DNA of 64,000 nt from Flavobacterium aquariorum. Its GTDB lineage: Bacteria; Bacteroidota; Bacteroidia; Flavobacteriales; Flavobacteriaceae. The position numbers and the translations under genes were made by a program. The notes beneath the pieces were generated by a model. That model made no database searches, was not told the origin of the DNA, and saw nothing but the letters and a program-made list of their open reading frames with translations. Shown here one piece after another: positions 1-9,504 of this stretch. The stretch is from NCBI RefSeq assembly GCF_003254745.1, contig NZ_QKXH01000004.1, positions 62,001 to 126,000 on the forward strand. Direction: 5' to 3'. Numbering within the stretch: position 1 is the stretch's first letter; each line of letters starts with the position of its first letter.

Positions 1-1
1 C

Positions 2-1792
2 AATGAAAATAAAATTGACCGTTTTGTAGGTAACATTTTTGCGGAAGCAAAATTTTTGAAAAACTTTACATATAGAACTAGTTTTGGTGTAGATATTACT
101 GATAGTGCTTATCGTTCATTTACTCCGGTATATTCACTTTCTTCAAATAATAATGCCACTGTTTCCAGTGTTACCCAGAATTCTAATAAAGGATTGGGTT
201 GGCTGTTCGAAAACACGTTACAATACAAAGCTTCTTTAAATGATATCCACCATTTTGATGTATTAGTTGGAACATCAGCTAAAGAAAATACTTCAGAGTA
301 TATGAGCGCTACGGGGAAGGATTTGAATTTTGATGATTTCAAACATGCATATCTGAGCAACGCTACAGACCAAACTTCAAATACAGTTTCTGGAGGACGT
401 TATGATTACAATATGCAATCTTATTTTGGACGTATATTATATGATTATGACAACAAATATTTGTTCTCGGCTACTATACGTCGAGACGGTTCATCTAATT
501 TTGGACCAAATAACAAATACGCTATATTCCCAGCATTTTCTGCTGGTTGGAATGTTGATAAAGAAAGTTTCTTCCCAGAAAACAATGTGGTAACCAATCT
601 TAAAATTAGAGGAAGCTGGGGACAAAACGGGAATGACCAATTCGCTAAGCAATTTGCTTATATGTCAACAATAAGTTCGTATGACAAAAACTACCATTTT
701 GGTACAACGGATGAAACATTGCAAGTGGGATCTAGCCCAGATGCGATTTCTAATCCTGATTTGAAATGGGAAACTTCAGAGCAATTGGATTTAGGATTTG
801 ATCTTACTTTGTTTTCTTCATTGACTTTTACTTTTGACTATTATGACAAAACAACCAAAGATTGGTTAGTTCAAGCTTCGGTTCCAGATATAGCAGGAGC
901 TACAGCGCCTTTTATTAATGGTGGTGATATTAATAACAAAGGACTGGAATTTGGTTTGGGTTATAGAACAAACTTCGGAAAGGATTGGACTTTCTCAGCA
1001 AATGCAAATGCTTCTTTCAACCAAAATGAAGTACTTAGAATTGCTAATGCTGAAGGAATTATTCACGGGGATTCAAATTTGTTGTTCCAGGGAATGGATG
1101 AAATCAACAGAGTTGAAGTTGGAAAACCAATTGGCTATTTCTATGGGTTAAAAACAGACGGAATTTTTCAAAATGCATCTGAACTTACTTCTGTTCAGCC
1201 GAATGCGCAGCCTGGAGATGTTCGTTTTGTTGACTTAAACGGTGATGGAAAAATTGACGCCAATGACAAAACTGAAATTGGAGATCCTAATCCTGATTTT
1301 ACATACGGTTTCAATATGGATGTATCTTATAAAGCGTTTGATTTCTCTGTTTACACTTATGGTGTGGCAGGAAGCCAAAATGTTTTCGGAGTTCATGATT
1401 ATACTCGTGCCTATAATAATTATACAACTAGCATCTTAGGCAGATGGACAACTGAAGGAACTTCAAACAGTATTCCAAGAGCTACTTACGGTACAGATCC
1501 TAATGGGAATTATACGAAATTCTCTGATTTGTATGTTCAAAATGCTGATTTCTTCAGAATTAAATCGGCTACTTTGGGTTGTGATTTGACAAAATTAACA
1601 GACAACCTTAATTTCTTCAGCAAGTTTAGACTTTATGTAGCGGCAAATAACCTATTTACGTTTACTAAATACCAAGGAATGGATCCAGAAATTGGATTTG
1701 GAAACACTAACCAATCATGGGCCAAAGGTATTGACGTAGGATTCTATCCACAGCCAAGAACATACATGTTGGGTCTTAATGTTAACTTTTAA
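2..1792 (+). CDS. SusC/RagA-family TonB-linked outer membrane transporter, C-terminal part
   Basis: The reading frame is open from the first bases of the window, so the start and the N-terminal carboxypeptidase-like, TonB-box and plug domains lie upstream. The visible 596 residues are the later part of the 22-stranded barrel: alternating aromatic and polar beta strands, the family-typical stretch GRILYDYDNKYLFSATIRRD, a Gly/Asp-rich extracellular loop (DLNGDGKIDANDKTEIGDPN), and a barrel end PQPRTYMLGLNVNF with a terminal Phe, the usual outer membrane insertion signal. The SusD gene starts 3 bases after the stop, the standard paired arrangement. The pair should import oligosaccharides into the periplasm using TonB energy. 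The substrate (probably xyloglucan oligosaccharides) is inferred from the neighbouring enzymes only. Confidence 0.96.
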   Translation, partial: NENKIDRFVGNIFAEAKFLKNFTYRTSFGVDITDSAYRSFTPVYSLSSNNNATVSSVTQNSNKGLGWLFENTLQYKASLNDIHHFDVLVGTSAKENTSEYMSATGKDLNFDDFKHAYLSNATDQTSNTVSGGRYDYNMQSYFGRILYDYDNKYLFSATIRRDGSSNFGPNNKYAIFPAFSAGWNVDKESFFPENNVVTNLKIRGSWGQNGNDQFAKQFAYMSTISSYDKNYHFGTTDETLQVGSSPDAISNPDLKWETSEQLDLGFDLTLFSSLTFTFDYYDKTTKDWLVQASVPDIAGATAPFINGGDINNKGLEFGLGYRTNFGKDWTFSANANASFNQNEVLRIANAEGIIHGDSNLLFQGMDEINRVEVGKPIGYFYGLKTDGIFQNASELTSVQPNAQPGDVRFVDLNGDGKIDANDKTEIGDPNPDFTYGFNMDVSYKAFDFSVYTYGVAGSQNVFGVHDYTRAYNNYTTSILGRWTTEGTSNSIPRATYGTDPNGNYTKFSDLYVQNADFFRIKSATLGCDLTKLTDNLNFFSKFRLYVAANNLFTFTKYQGMDPEIGFGNTNQSWAKGIDVGFYPQPRTYMLGLNVNF

Positions 1793-1795
1793 AAA

Positions 1796-3382
1796 ATGAA
1801 ACCGATGAAAAAATATATAAAAGTAGTTGCCCTTTCGAGCCTATTCGTCTTAGGGGCATGTTCCAATGATTTTTTGGAAAACGAACCTTATACCGAAAAA
1901 GTAACCGAGAATTTCTATAAAACACCAAATGACGCCTATGAAGGACTTGTCGCCATTTATGACATTTTGCAGCGCGAAGCTTATGGTGGACCTTTATTAA
2001 TAAGCGAACAAGCTTCGGACGATTGTTTCGGAGGATATGGAATTGCTGATGCTCAAGGGGATGTAGAATGGGATCGTTTTTTATACGTTTCCGATAAAGA
2101 CATGAATAAAGATGCTTGGAAAATACCTTATCAAGGAATTTACAGAGCCAATATTCTTTTGGAAAATTTAGACAAAATAGATTGGGGAACTGATACAGCA
2201 CTTAAAACAAAATACGAAGCAGAAGCCCGTTTCTTGAGAGCTCACTTTCATTTTCAATTGGCCAAAATGTTTGGTGACATTGTACCGTTGGACAAAACAA
2301 TAACTTCTGCAGAGTTTTATTCCCCAAGAGCGACTCCAGAAGTAACGTATGCATTAATTGCTAACGATTTAAAATTTGCTGCTGATAATTTAGGTAGCGA
2401 TAATTATTCACAACCTGGAAATGCTAATTATGGACGTATTACTAAATGGGCCGCTGAAGCTTACCTTGCTAGAACATTTTTGTTCTACACTGATTATTAT
2501 AAAAAAGCGGATTTAGCAGGTGTAGTTTCCAAAGCGCAAGCAGTAACTTATATAAATGATGCCGTTAATAATAGCGGACACGCTTTAGTTGCTGATTTCT
2601 CCCACTTATGGCTTGCGGCTTCTCTTGAAAATTTTGCAGGGGAAGGAAATACCGAAACTGTATGGGCTGTTCGTTTTAACGGATCAGGAAAAGGAGATTG
2701 GAATCTTCATGAAGGAAACCGTTTTCAAGTTGATATTGCCCCTCGTGGAGGTACAATAGGGCGTTATGGTACAGGATGGGGTGGAGCTACGGTTAACCCA
2801 AAATTGTATAATGCTTATGGAGCAGGAGATACTCGTAGAGACGCTACTATCATTAATTTTGAAGGTGAAGGTTTAGATTTTGATCCACAAGCAAGAGAAC
2901 AACGTCAATATACAGGTTATGCTTGGAAAAAGTATTGCCCAATTACTGACGCTGCAGGAAAAGCTATTGTGGAAATCAATGGAGGTAATTTCCAAATTGA
3001 CAACTACCAAGATTTAGCTATAATTCGTTTTGCGGATGTATTATTGATGGCTTCAGAACTTAACTTGGATACTAATGCTGGATTTGCTCAAACCTGCCTT
3101 GACCGAGTGCGTGACCGTGCTTATAAAGATGCAATTCACCATGTCACTGTTTCCAAAACTGCAATTATGGAGGAACGTCGTTTAGAGTTGGCTCTTGAAG
3201 GGCAACGTTATTTTGATTTGATCAGACAAGGTACATCAGTGGCCAAAGCTGCTATTGACAATGTTGATGCTGACCCTCAGTTTAATATTACTTTTAGAAC
3301 TGAAACATTGGGTTGGTTCCCATTGCCTCAATCTCAAGTCGTACTTTCAAACGGAGCGATGTCACAAAACCCTGGTTGGTAA
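1796..3382 (+). CDS. SusD/RagB-family surface lipoprotein, glycan-binding partner of SusC
   Basis: A 528-residue protein with a lipoprotein signal ending LGAC (Cys22), followed by acidic and polar residues, as in surface-exposed Bacteroidota lipoproteins. The N-terminal part has the helical TPR-like SusD fold (ARFLRAHFHFQLAKMFGDI). The RagB C-terminal signature ERRLELALEGQRYFDLIRQ sits at about residues 459-477. SusD caps the SusC barrel and binds the oligosaccharide outside the cell. The next Met (residue 4, nt 1805) is an equally good start. Spacing of 3 bases to the upstream susC indicates one transcript. Family assignment is secure; ligand is inferred from context. Confidence 0.97.
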   Translation: MKPMKKYIKVVALSSLFVLGACSNDFLENEPYTEKVTENFYKTPNDAYEGLVAIYDILQREAYGGPLLISEQASDDCFGGYGIADAQGDVEWDRFLYVSDKDMNKDAWKIPYQGIYRANILLENLDKIDWGTDTALKTKYEAEARFLRAHFHFQLAKMFGDIVPLDKTITSAEFYSPRATPEVTYALIANDLKFAADNLGSDNYSQPGNANYGRITKWAAEAYLARTFLFYTDYYKKADLAGVVSKAQAVTYINDAVNNSGHALVADFSHLWLAASLENFAGEGNTETVWAVRFNGSGKGDWNLHEGNRFQVDIAPRGGTIGRYGTGWGGATVNPKLYNAYGAGDTRRDATIINFEGEGLDFDPQAREQRQYTGYAWKKYCPITDAAGKAIVEINGGNFQIDNYQDLAIIRFADVLLMASELNLDTNAGFAQTCLDRVRDRAYKDAIHHVTVSKTAIMEERRLELALEGQRYFDLIRQGTSVAKAAIDNVDADPQFNITFRTETLGWFPLPQSQVVLSNGAMSQNPGW

Positions 3383-3406
3383 TTTTAACTAATAAAAAAA
3401 GAAACT

Positions 3407-4261
3407 ATGAAACGTAAATTATATATACTTGTAGCTGCTATAGCCCTAGGGTCACTGTTTTCCTGTGAGCCTGTAGAGGATAGAGATAGTCTTCCGGCAA
3501 TAACTTATACCGAAGCCACACTTAATCATACTGAAGTCGTAACAGGTAATACTTTGACTATGACAAATAATGATAAAGATGTTACTCCTTATTGGTCTGT
3601 TGCTGATGCTACTGGAACAGAGTTAGGGCATTTTAATACTAATTCCTCTTCTGTGATAATTCCTTTTAAAGGGACTTATACCGTAACTTATACTGCTTAT
3701 ACAAGAGGTGGAGCTTTATATACTCAACCAAAAACGATAACGATTGTCAAAACCGACTTGTCCTCTATTACAACTGATCCAAAATGGGCAATGTTAACCA
3801 ATGGAGCTGCAGGAAAAACTTGGGTACTAAACATGGCTAATCCTGTTGGATGGGCAGGATTAGAGTATCCGGGTACATCTGGCGATAACTGGAATTGGTT
3901 TCCTGATTATGCAAGTAACAGTTGGGTAATGGAAAACAAGGATTGGGGCGAAATGCACTTTAATCTTAATGAGGGGTATAATGTTTCCGTAAAACAAACT
4001 GCACTTGTTGGTACTGCTCAGACAAATAAGTCAGGAACTTTTGTGTTTGACATTCCAAATAATAAATTAATTTTTAACGGAGGTGTAGAGATGCTTTATG
4101 GTGGAAACTATTACCCAGATGTGAGTAATTGGACTTCTGTACACGTTATAAAACTTACGGAGACTGAACTGGAACTTGGAGTGGTTCGTGACCAAAGTAG
4201 AACTGGAGAAGGGAAATGTCAAATCGTTTTTCGTTATAAACCAAAACCTGCTGTAAACTAA
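3407..4261 (+). CDS. probable surface glycan-binding lipoprotein with PKD-like domain
   Basis: A 284-residue lipoprotein: signal peptide with a lipobox at SLFSC (Cys20), then EPVEDRD, acidic as in export signals for the cell surface. Residues about 30-125 look like a PKD/Ig-like beta-sandwich (GTYTVTYTAYTRGGALYTQ). Residues about 130-280 form a Trp-rich all-beta domain (DNWNWFPDYASNSWVMENKDWG) whose many aromatics suit carbohydrate binding. It follows susD by 24 bases, the usual place of SusE/F-like or SGBP proteins. No catalytic motif was seen. Role as a surface glycan-binding protein is inferred from position, lipidation and composition; the exact family was not recognised. Confidence 0.65.
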   Translation: MKRKLYILVAAIALGSLFSCEPVEDRDSLPAITYTEATLNHTEVVTGNTLTMTNNDKDVTPYWSVADATGTELGHFNTNSSSVIIPFKGTYTVTYTAYTRGGALYTQPKTITIVKTDLSSITTDPKWAMLTNGAAGKTWVLNMANPVGWAGLEYPGTSGDNWNWFPDYASNSWVMENKDWGEMHFNLNEGYNVSVKQTALVGTAQTNKSGTFVFDIPNNKLIFNGGVEMLYGGNYYPDVSNWTSVHVIKLTETELELGVVRDQSRTGEGKCQIVFRYKPKPAVN

Positions 4262-4412
4262 ATTATTGGTTGGATTAAAGAATTAGGTTATTAAGTTTTT
4301 TGGACTTTGAAACGGGTATACAATATCAAGAGTTAGGATTCATACTACTACTCTTGATAGTATTTCCAAAACAATGGGAGCCTGTTTTAAAGAAAAGAAA
4401 ACCTACAACTGA

Positions 4413-4480
4413 AAAGTAATAATATAATGTATCGATAATTAGTGTCATTTAAACACTTATCGATACATTTATATTACTTT
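4413..4480. promoter_or_regulatory. long imperfect inverted repeat before the GH2 gene
   Basis: The arms centre on AATGTATCGATAA (4426-4438) and TTATCGATACATT (4457-4469). They extend inward as AGTGT / ACACT and outward as AAAGTAATA / TATTACTTT with small bulges, giving a stem of about 30 bases a side. No T-run follows on either strand, so this is a poor fit for an intrinsic terminator. It sits in the 244-base gap between the SusCD/SGBP block and the enzymes, 26 bases before the GH2 start. It could be an operator, an attenuator, or an RNA hairpin that separates expression of the two blocks. Confidence 0.6.
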
Positions 4481-4505
4481 AAAAACGATTATAATTTTAA
4501 TAAAA

Positions 4506-6992
4506 ATGAAAAAACTAAGCAATTTTATACAGGGGTTGGCACTGTTAGGAGTTATAATTTTAGTAATGTCCTATACAGGAAAAGAAAAGGGAACTGTTCC
4601 TAATTCTAGAAAAGTGGCATTCAATTCAGGTTGGAATTTTCATTTGAACGACAGTATAAAAGATAAAGATACAATCAACAGTTCTACCACTTGGAGAACA
4701 TTAAACTTGCCACACGATTGGAGTATCGAAGGAAAGTTTGATGAAAAAAGCCCTGCTGGTTATGGCGGAGGTGCTCTTAACGGAGGCTTGGGATGGTACA
4801 AAAAAACATTTAAGATTGCTCTTGAGAATAAAGAAAAAATCACGTCAATAGTTTTTGACGGAGTTTATAGAAACAGCCAAGTCTGGATCAACGGACATTA
4901 TCTTGGTAAACGCCCAAATGGGTATATCGGTTTTCAATATGACCTTTCTCCTTATTTGAATTACGGAGATAAAAACAATGAAATCATTGTCAAAGTTGAC
5001 AATTCAAAACAACCTAACTCTCGTTGGTATTCCGGTTCAGGGATATTCAGAAACGTATGGTTGGAAACAACAGATAAATTATATGTTGAGCAATGGGGAA
5101 CTTATATTACTACCCCAAAAGTAACTTCGAAAAGTGCTTCGGTACATTTAGAAACTACAATTAAAAATCAATACGCAGCTTCAAAAAGCGCAACCATTCT
5201 AACTACAATTTTCAAAAACGACACTAAAGTAACTTCGGTTACCCAAAATATAAGTATTGCTGCAAATGCAAATCAAGTTTTAAGTCAAGACATCCTTGTT
5301 AACAATCCTGTTTTATGGTCTGATGAAAAACCGGAACTATACACTTCGGTTACGACAATTAGCATTGATAACAAGATAATAGATCAATACAAAACCAACT
5401 TCGGAATCCGAAGTTTCAAATTTGACCTTAATAAAGGATTTATTTTAAACGGGAAACAGGTTAAAATCAAAGGTGTTTGTATGCACCACGATTTAGGTCC
5501 ATTGGGATCGGCCATTAATACTAGAGCCATCGAACGCCAGTTGGAAATTTTGAAAGGAATGAGAGTAAATGGTATAAGAACTTCTCATAATCCACCAGCA
5601 CCAGAGCTTTTGGATCTTTGTGACAAAATGGGCTTCATCGTTATGGACGAAGCATTTGATATGTGGAAAAAAGCCAAAACCAAATACGACTACAGCCTTG
5701 ACTGGGATAAATGGCATACCAAAGATTTGCAGGATCAAATCCTGAGAGACCGCAACCATCCCAGCATTTTTATGTGGAGTATCGGAAACGAAATTCCAGA
5801 ACAATGGAGTGATGAAGGTGTAGTAATTGCCAAAGAATTGTCCGGAATCGTAAAAAAACTAGATACCACACGTTTGGTTACTGCTGCAATGAATCCTGCA
5901 GTTAATATGAATATTGACGACGTAACGCTACAATTTGAAAAGTCTAAAACCTATTTCAATAAATTAGCAACTTCGGGAGCTTTGGATATTATAGGCTACA
6001 ATTATGCGCATCAAACTTTTGAACACCATCAAAAAAACTTTCCTAATATTCCGTTTATTGCAACCGAAACGACTTCAGCTTTAGAAACACGTGGATATTA
6101 TGATAATGTTTCGGATGTCGTTAAGAAATGGCCGGTAAGATGGGATCTTAAATTTACGGATGGAAATCCAGGCAATACAGTATCGGCTTACGATCAGGTT
6201 CAGGCGCCTTGGGGTTCTACTCACGAAGCAACATGGAAAGTGATGAAGAAACACGATTTCCTTGCAGGAATGTACATCTGGACCGGTTTCGATTATATCG
6301 GTGAACCAACACCTTATGAATGGCCGTCAATCAGTTCGTATTTCGGAATTGTGGATTTGGCAGGTTTCCCAAAAGATATTTATTATATGTACCAAAGCGA
6401 ATGGACAAACAAAACCGTTCTTCACCTTTTCCCACATTGGAACTGGACAGCTGGTAAAAACGTTGATGTTTGGGCATACTACAATAATGCTGATGAGGTA
6501 GAGCTTTTTCTTAACGGAAAATCAGTTGGAGTTCGCAGCAAAAAAGGAGACGATTTACATGTGATGTGGAGAATTCCTTTTCAAGCAGGAACATTAAAAG
6601 CAATTTCTCGAAAAAATGGTAAAACAGTTTTAGAAACGGTAATCAAAACAGCCGGAGTACCAGCAGCTTTAAAATTGACTGCAGACAGACCAACTATCAA
6701 AGCCGATGGAAACGATTTGTCTTTCGTCACGGTAGATATTACCGATGCAAATGGTGTGCTTTCGCCAAATGCGAATAACGAGATTCTATTTTCTTTGAAA
6801 GGAAACGGGAAAATTGTTGGGGTTTGCAGCGGAGATCCAGTGAGTCATGAATCGTACAAAGGAACAAAACATACTGCCTTAAATGGAAAATGTTTAGTGG
6901 TGATTCAGTCTGGCAATAAAGCCGAAAAGCTTGAATTAACCGCTAACGCCAATGGTTTGAAAGCAACAACAATTACAATTTCTGCAGAATAA
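4506..6992 (+). CDS. glycoside hydrolase family 2, probable exo-beta-galactosidase
   Basis: An 828-residue protein with an N-terminal signal/anchor segment (residues 1-24) and no lipobox Cys. Domain order is the GH2 one: sugar-binding jelly roll (about 35-200), Ig-like domain (about 205-310), TIM barrel (about 315-610), then a DUF4982-like domain (WNWTAGKNVDVWAYYNNADE) and a C-terminal GH2 Ig-like domain. The acid/base is Glu429 in MWSIGNEIPE and the nucleophile is probably Glu521 in FIATETTSA. In this locus the likely job is removal of beta-1,2-galactose from xyloglucan side chains in the periplasm; other beta-glycosidase activities occur in GH2, so the substrate is inferred. The next gene, GH31, starts 31 bases downstream. 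Confidence 0.9.
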   Translation: MKKLSNFIQGLALLGVIILVMSYTGKEKGTVPNSRKVAFNSGWNFHLNDSIKDKDTINSSTTWRTLNLPHDWSIEGKFDEKSPAGYGGGALNGGLGWYKKTFKIALENKEKITSIVFDGVYRNSQVWINGHYLGKRPNGYIGFQYDLSPYLNYGDKNNEIIVKVDNSKQPNSRWYSGSGIFRNVWLETTDKLYVEQWGTYITTPKVTSKSASVHLETTIKNQYAASKSATILTTIFKNDTKVTSVTQNISIAANANQVLSQDILVNNPVLWSDEKPELYTSVTTISIDNKIIDQYKTNFGIRSFKFDLNKGFILNGKQVKIKGVCMHHDLGPLGSAINTRAIERQLEILKGMRVNGIRTSHNPPAPELLDLCDKMGFIVMDEAFDMWKKAKTKYDYSLDWDKWHTKDLQDQILRDRNHPSIFMWSIGNEIPEQWSDEGVVIAKELSGIVKKLDTTRLVTAAMNPAVNMNIDDVTLQFEKSKTYFNKLATSGALDIIGYNYAHQTFEHHQKNFPNIPFIATETTSALETRGYYDNVSDVVKKWPVRWDLKFTDGNPGNTVSAYDQVQAPWGSTHEATWKVMKKHDFLAGMYIWTGFDYIGEPTPYEWPSISSYFGIVDLAGFPKDIYYMYQSEWTNKTVLHLFPHWNWTAGKNVDVWAYYNNADEVELFLNGKSVGVRSKKGDDLHVMWRIPFQAGTLKAISRKNGKTVLETVIKTAGVPAALKLTADRPTIKADGNDLSFVTVDITDANGVLSPNANNEILFSLKGNGKIVGVCSGDPVSHESYKGTKHTALNGKCLVVIQSGNKAEKLELTANANGLKATTITISAE

Positions 6993-7023
6993 AACACAAT
7001 TAAATAATATTAAAAAGAACACA

Positions 7024-9423
7024 ATGAAAAAAATAAAGATAGCTTCCCTGTCTCTATTCATGGGTTTTGGTTTACTGGTTTCGCCAAAAGCGTCAGCACA
7101 AATTCAAAATGCAGATGTGCTTAACGCACCAATGGATATCAGCAAAGATTTTCAGAATTATCTAAACACGTTTTATTTTGCTGATGAGTTAACCAGTTTT
7201 GACCCTGCAACAGGAAAAGGAACTATAAAATATTTGCGTTACAATTATCAAACGCGTCAGGCTTTCAACAATATGATGATGAAGCCAGGTGTTGTTCCTG
7301 CCAATGAATTTCCAACGACGGAGTATGCAGTTTCTCCTGAATTGCCTTTTCAAATTCAGTTTGTATCGGATCGATCCATTCGTATCAAAACGACTTCTGG
7401 ACCACAATTTCATCCTGAAAAAGAATCGTTGATGCTGGTTGATGGAGTAGCTCCGAATCACCCGGAATTATGGAAATCTTCTAAAATTGAAGGCGGTTAT
7501 AAATACACAAGCAAACATGGTTCTGTTGAAATTTTATCAAAACCTTGGCACGTAAAAATTTATGACGAAAAAGGAAAGCTGCTAACAAGCACTCTTCATG
7601 ATTCTGATTTTAAAAATACGTATACACCAACGCTTCCGTTTTCATTCGTACGCAGAAACAGTGATTATTCCAGAAGTATGGGAGCGGCTTTCAGCTTAGA
7701 ACCAGACGAAAAAATATTTGGTTGTGGAGAATCATTTACACAGTTCAACAAACGCGGACAAAAAGTGGTTTTATGGACTGATGATGCCAATGGTATTCAA
7801 AACGAAACGATGTACAAACCAGTTCCGTTTTATATGAGTAGCCGTGGTTATGGTGTTTTTATGCATCATTCAACTCCTATTACAGTTGACTTTGGAAGAT
7901 ATTTTAACAGCGCCAATGAAATGTACATTGGTGATGATGAAGCCGATTTGTTTTTCTTCATCGGAGAACCAAAAGAGATATTGGATGAATATACTAATTT
8001 GACAGGGAAAGCTGCAATGCCACCGCTTTGGTCATTTGGTTTTTGGATGAGTCGTATCACTTATTTCTCTGAAAAAGAAGGACGTCAAGTTGCGAAAGAT
8101 TTACGTGCCTATAAAATTCCGACTGATGTAATTCACTTTGACACGGGTTGGTTTGATGTTGATTGGAGAAACAATTACGAATTTTCTAAAGATCGTTTCC
8201 CGGATGCAGTAAAAATGATGTCGGATATGAAAGATGACGGTTTCCATGTATGTTTATGGCAATTACCGTATTTCTCTCCAAAAAATACGTTGTTCAATGA
8301 AATTATGGACAAAGATCTTGCCGTAAGAGACCGCAAAGGAAACTTGCCTTATGAAGATGCGGTTTTGGACTTTTCGAATCCAGCGACTGTGACTTGGTAC
8401 CAAGCAAAATTGAAACATTTGTTTGATCAAGGAGTTAGTGTATTCAAAGTTGATTTTGGAGAAGCTGCACCGCCAGAAGGAATTTACCATTCAGGACGTA
8501 CTGGTTTCTACGAACACAATTTATACCCATTGCGTTACAACAAAGCAGTAGCCGAAATTACTCAAAAAGAAAAAGGCTATACTTTAATTTGGGCCAGAAG
8601 TACTTGGGCAGGAAGCCAACGTTACCCATTACACTGGGGAGGTGATGCCGAAACAAGTAATGGTGCTATGTCAGCCGAATTAAGAGGAGGTCTTTCATTA
8701 GGATTAAGTGGTTTCAGTTTCTGGAGTCATGACGTGGGTGGATTTGCAACAAAATCACCTGAGAGTTTATACAGAAGATGGGCTCCATTCGGAATGTTTA
8801 CCTCACACGTAAGAAGTCATGGTGAACCTCCAAGAGAACCTTGGTTGTACAGCAAAGACTTCTTGGAAGGATTTAGAAACGCCGATAATATGCGTTACGA
8901 ATTAATGCCTTATATCTATGCGCAAGCCAAGGAAAGTTCTCAAAAAGGATTGCCGATGATGCGTGCTTTATTCCTTGAATATCCAAACGATCCAGGTGCT
9001 TGGTTGGTAGACAATGAATACTTATTTGGATCCAGTATGTTAGTGGCTCCTTTATTTGAAGAAGTAACTGAAAGAGACGTCTATCTTCCAGAAGGAACTT
9101 GGATTGATTATCAAACCAAGCAAGTATATCAAGGTGGATGGCACAAAATTAAAGCAGGTGATATTCCAATCGTAGTTTTGGTTAGAGACGGTTCTGCGAT
9201 TCCTCATATTGGATTGGCGCAATCGACAAAAGATATGGACTGGAGCAAATTGACCTTAAAAGTATATGCTACAGATGCTACTAATACAGCTACTGCTAAA
9301 GTATTCTTGCCAGGAACCGATGCAGTACAAACAATTACGGTTTCCAAAAAAGGAAGCAATTTTGAAGCAATATCAAATCCATTAACTGGAAAAACCACTT
9401 TCAAAACCGAGTGGATAAAATAA
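7024..9423 (+). CDS. glycoside hydrolase family 31, probable alpha-xylosidase
   Basis: A 799-residue protein with a cleavable signal peptide ending in PKASA-Q, hence periplasmic. It has the N-terminal beta-sandwich, the (beta/alpha)8 barrel and C-terminal beta domains of GH31. The nucleophile is Asp477 in FKVDFGEAAPPEG and the acid/base is Asp541 in HWGGDAETS. The KVDFGE version, with FGE after the nucleophile, resembles YicI-type alpha-xylosidases more than alpha-glucosidases. In a xyloglucan locus it would remove alpha-1,6-xylose from the non-reducing end of oligosaccharides. Follows the GH2 gene closely and is probably co-transcribed with it. Family certain, substrate likely. Confidence 0.92.
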   Translation: MKKIKIASLSLFMGFGLLVSPKASAQIQNADVLNAPMDISKDFQNYLNTFYFADELTSFDPATGKGTIKYLRYNYQTRQAFNNMMMKPGVVPANEFPTTEYAVSPELPFQIQFVSDRSIRIKTTSGPQFHPEKESLMLVDGVAPNHPELWKSSKIEGGYKYTSKHGSVEILSKPWHVKIYDEKGKLLTSTLHDSDFKNTYTPTLPFSFVRRNSDYSRSMGAAFSLEPDEKIFGCGESFTQFNKRGQKVVLWTDDANGIQNETMYKPVPFYMSSRGYGVFMHHSTPITVDFGRYFNSANEMYIGDDEADLFFFIGEPKEILDEYTNLTGKAAMPPLWSFGFWMSRITYFSEKEGRQVAKDLRAYKIPTDVIHFDTGWFDVDWRNNYEFSKDRFPDAVKMMSDMKDDGFHVCLWQLPYFSPKNTLFNEIMDKDLAVRDRKGNLPYEDAVLDFSNPATVTWYQAKLKHLFDQGVSVFKVDFGEAAPPEGIYHSGRTGFYEHNLYPLRYNKAVAEITQKEKGYTLIWARSTWAGSQRYPLHWGGDAETSNGAMSAELRGGLSLGLSGFSFWSHDVGGFATKSPESLYRRWAPFGMFTSHVRSHGEPPREPWLYSKDFLEGFRNADNMRYELMPYIYAQAKESSQKGLPMMRALFLEYPNDPGAWLVDNEYLFGSSMLVAPLFEEVTERDVYLPEGTWIDYQTKQVYQGGWHKIKAGDIPIVVLVRDGSAIPHIGLAQSTKDMDWSKLTLKVYATDATNTATAKVFLPGTDAVQTITVSKKGSNFEAISNPLTGKTTFKTEWIK

Positions 9424-9441
9424 ATAAGTTGAGTTAGTTTT

Positions 9442-9478
9442 AAATCGGGGAATGGAGGATTGCTTTATTTCCCGATTT
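9442..9478 (+). terminator. hairpin between GH31 and GH97
   Basis: Arms AAATCGGG (9442-9449) and CCCGATTT (9471-9478) enclose a 21-base loop. No strong T-run follows, so termination would be partial. The hairpin ends 26 bases before the chosen start of the GH97 gene. Confidence 0.4.
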
Positions 9479-9504
9479 ATAAAATAAGATTAAGAAACAA
9501 TATT

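Noticed and set aside
1782..2201. 139-residue minus-strand frame opposite susD
   Set aside because: Overlaps a well-supported SusD gene; Leu/Arg/His-rich composition typical of antisense frames.
9460..9504. Upstream start for the GH97 gene
   Set aside because: It would begin within the hairpin and put non-signal residues before a good signal peptide.
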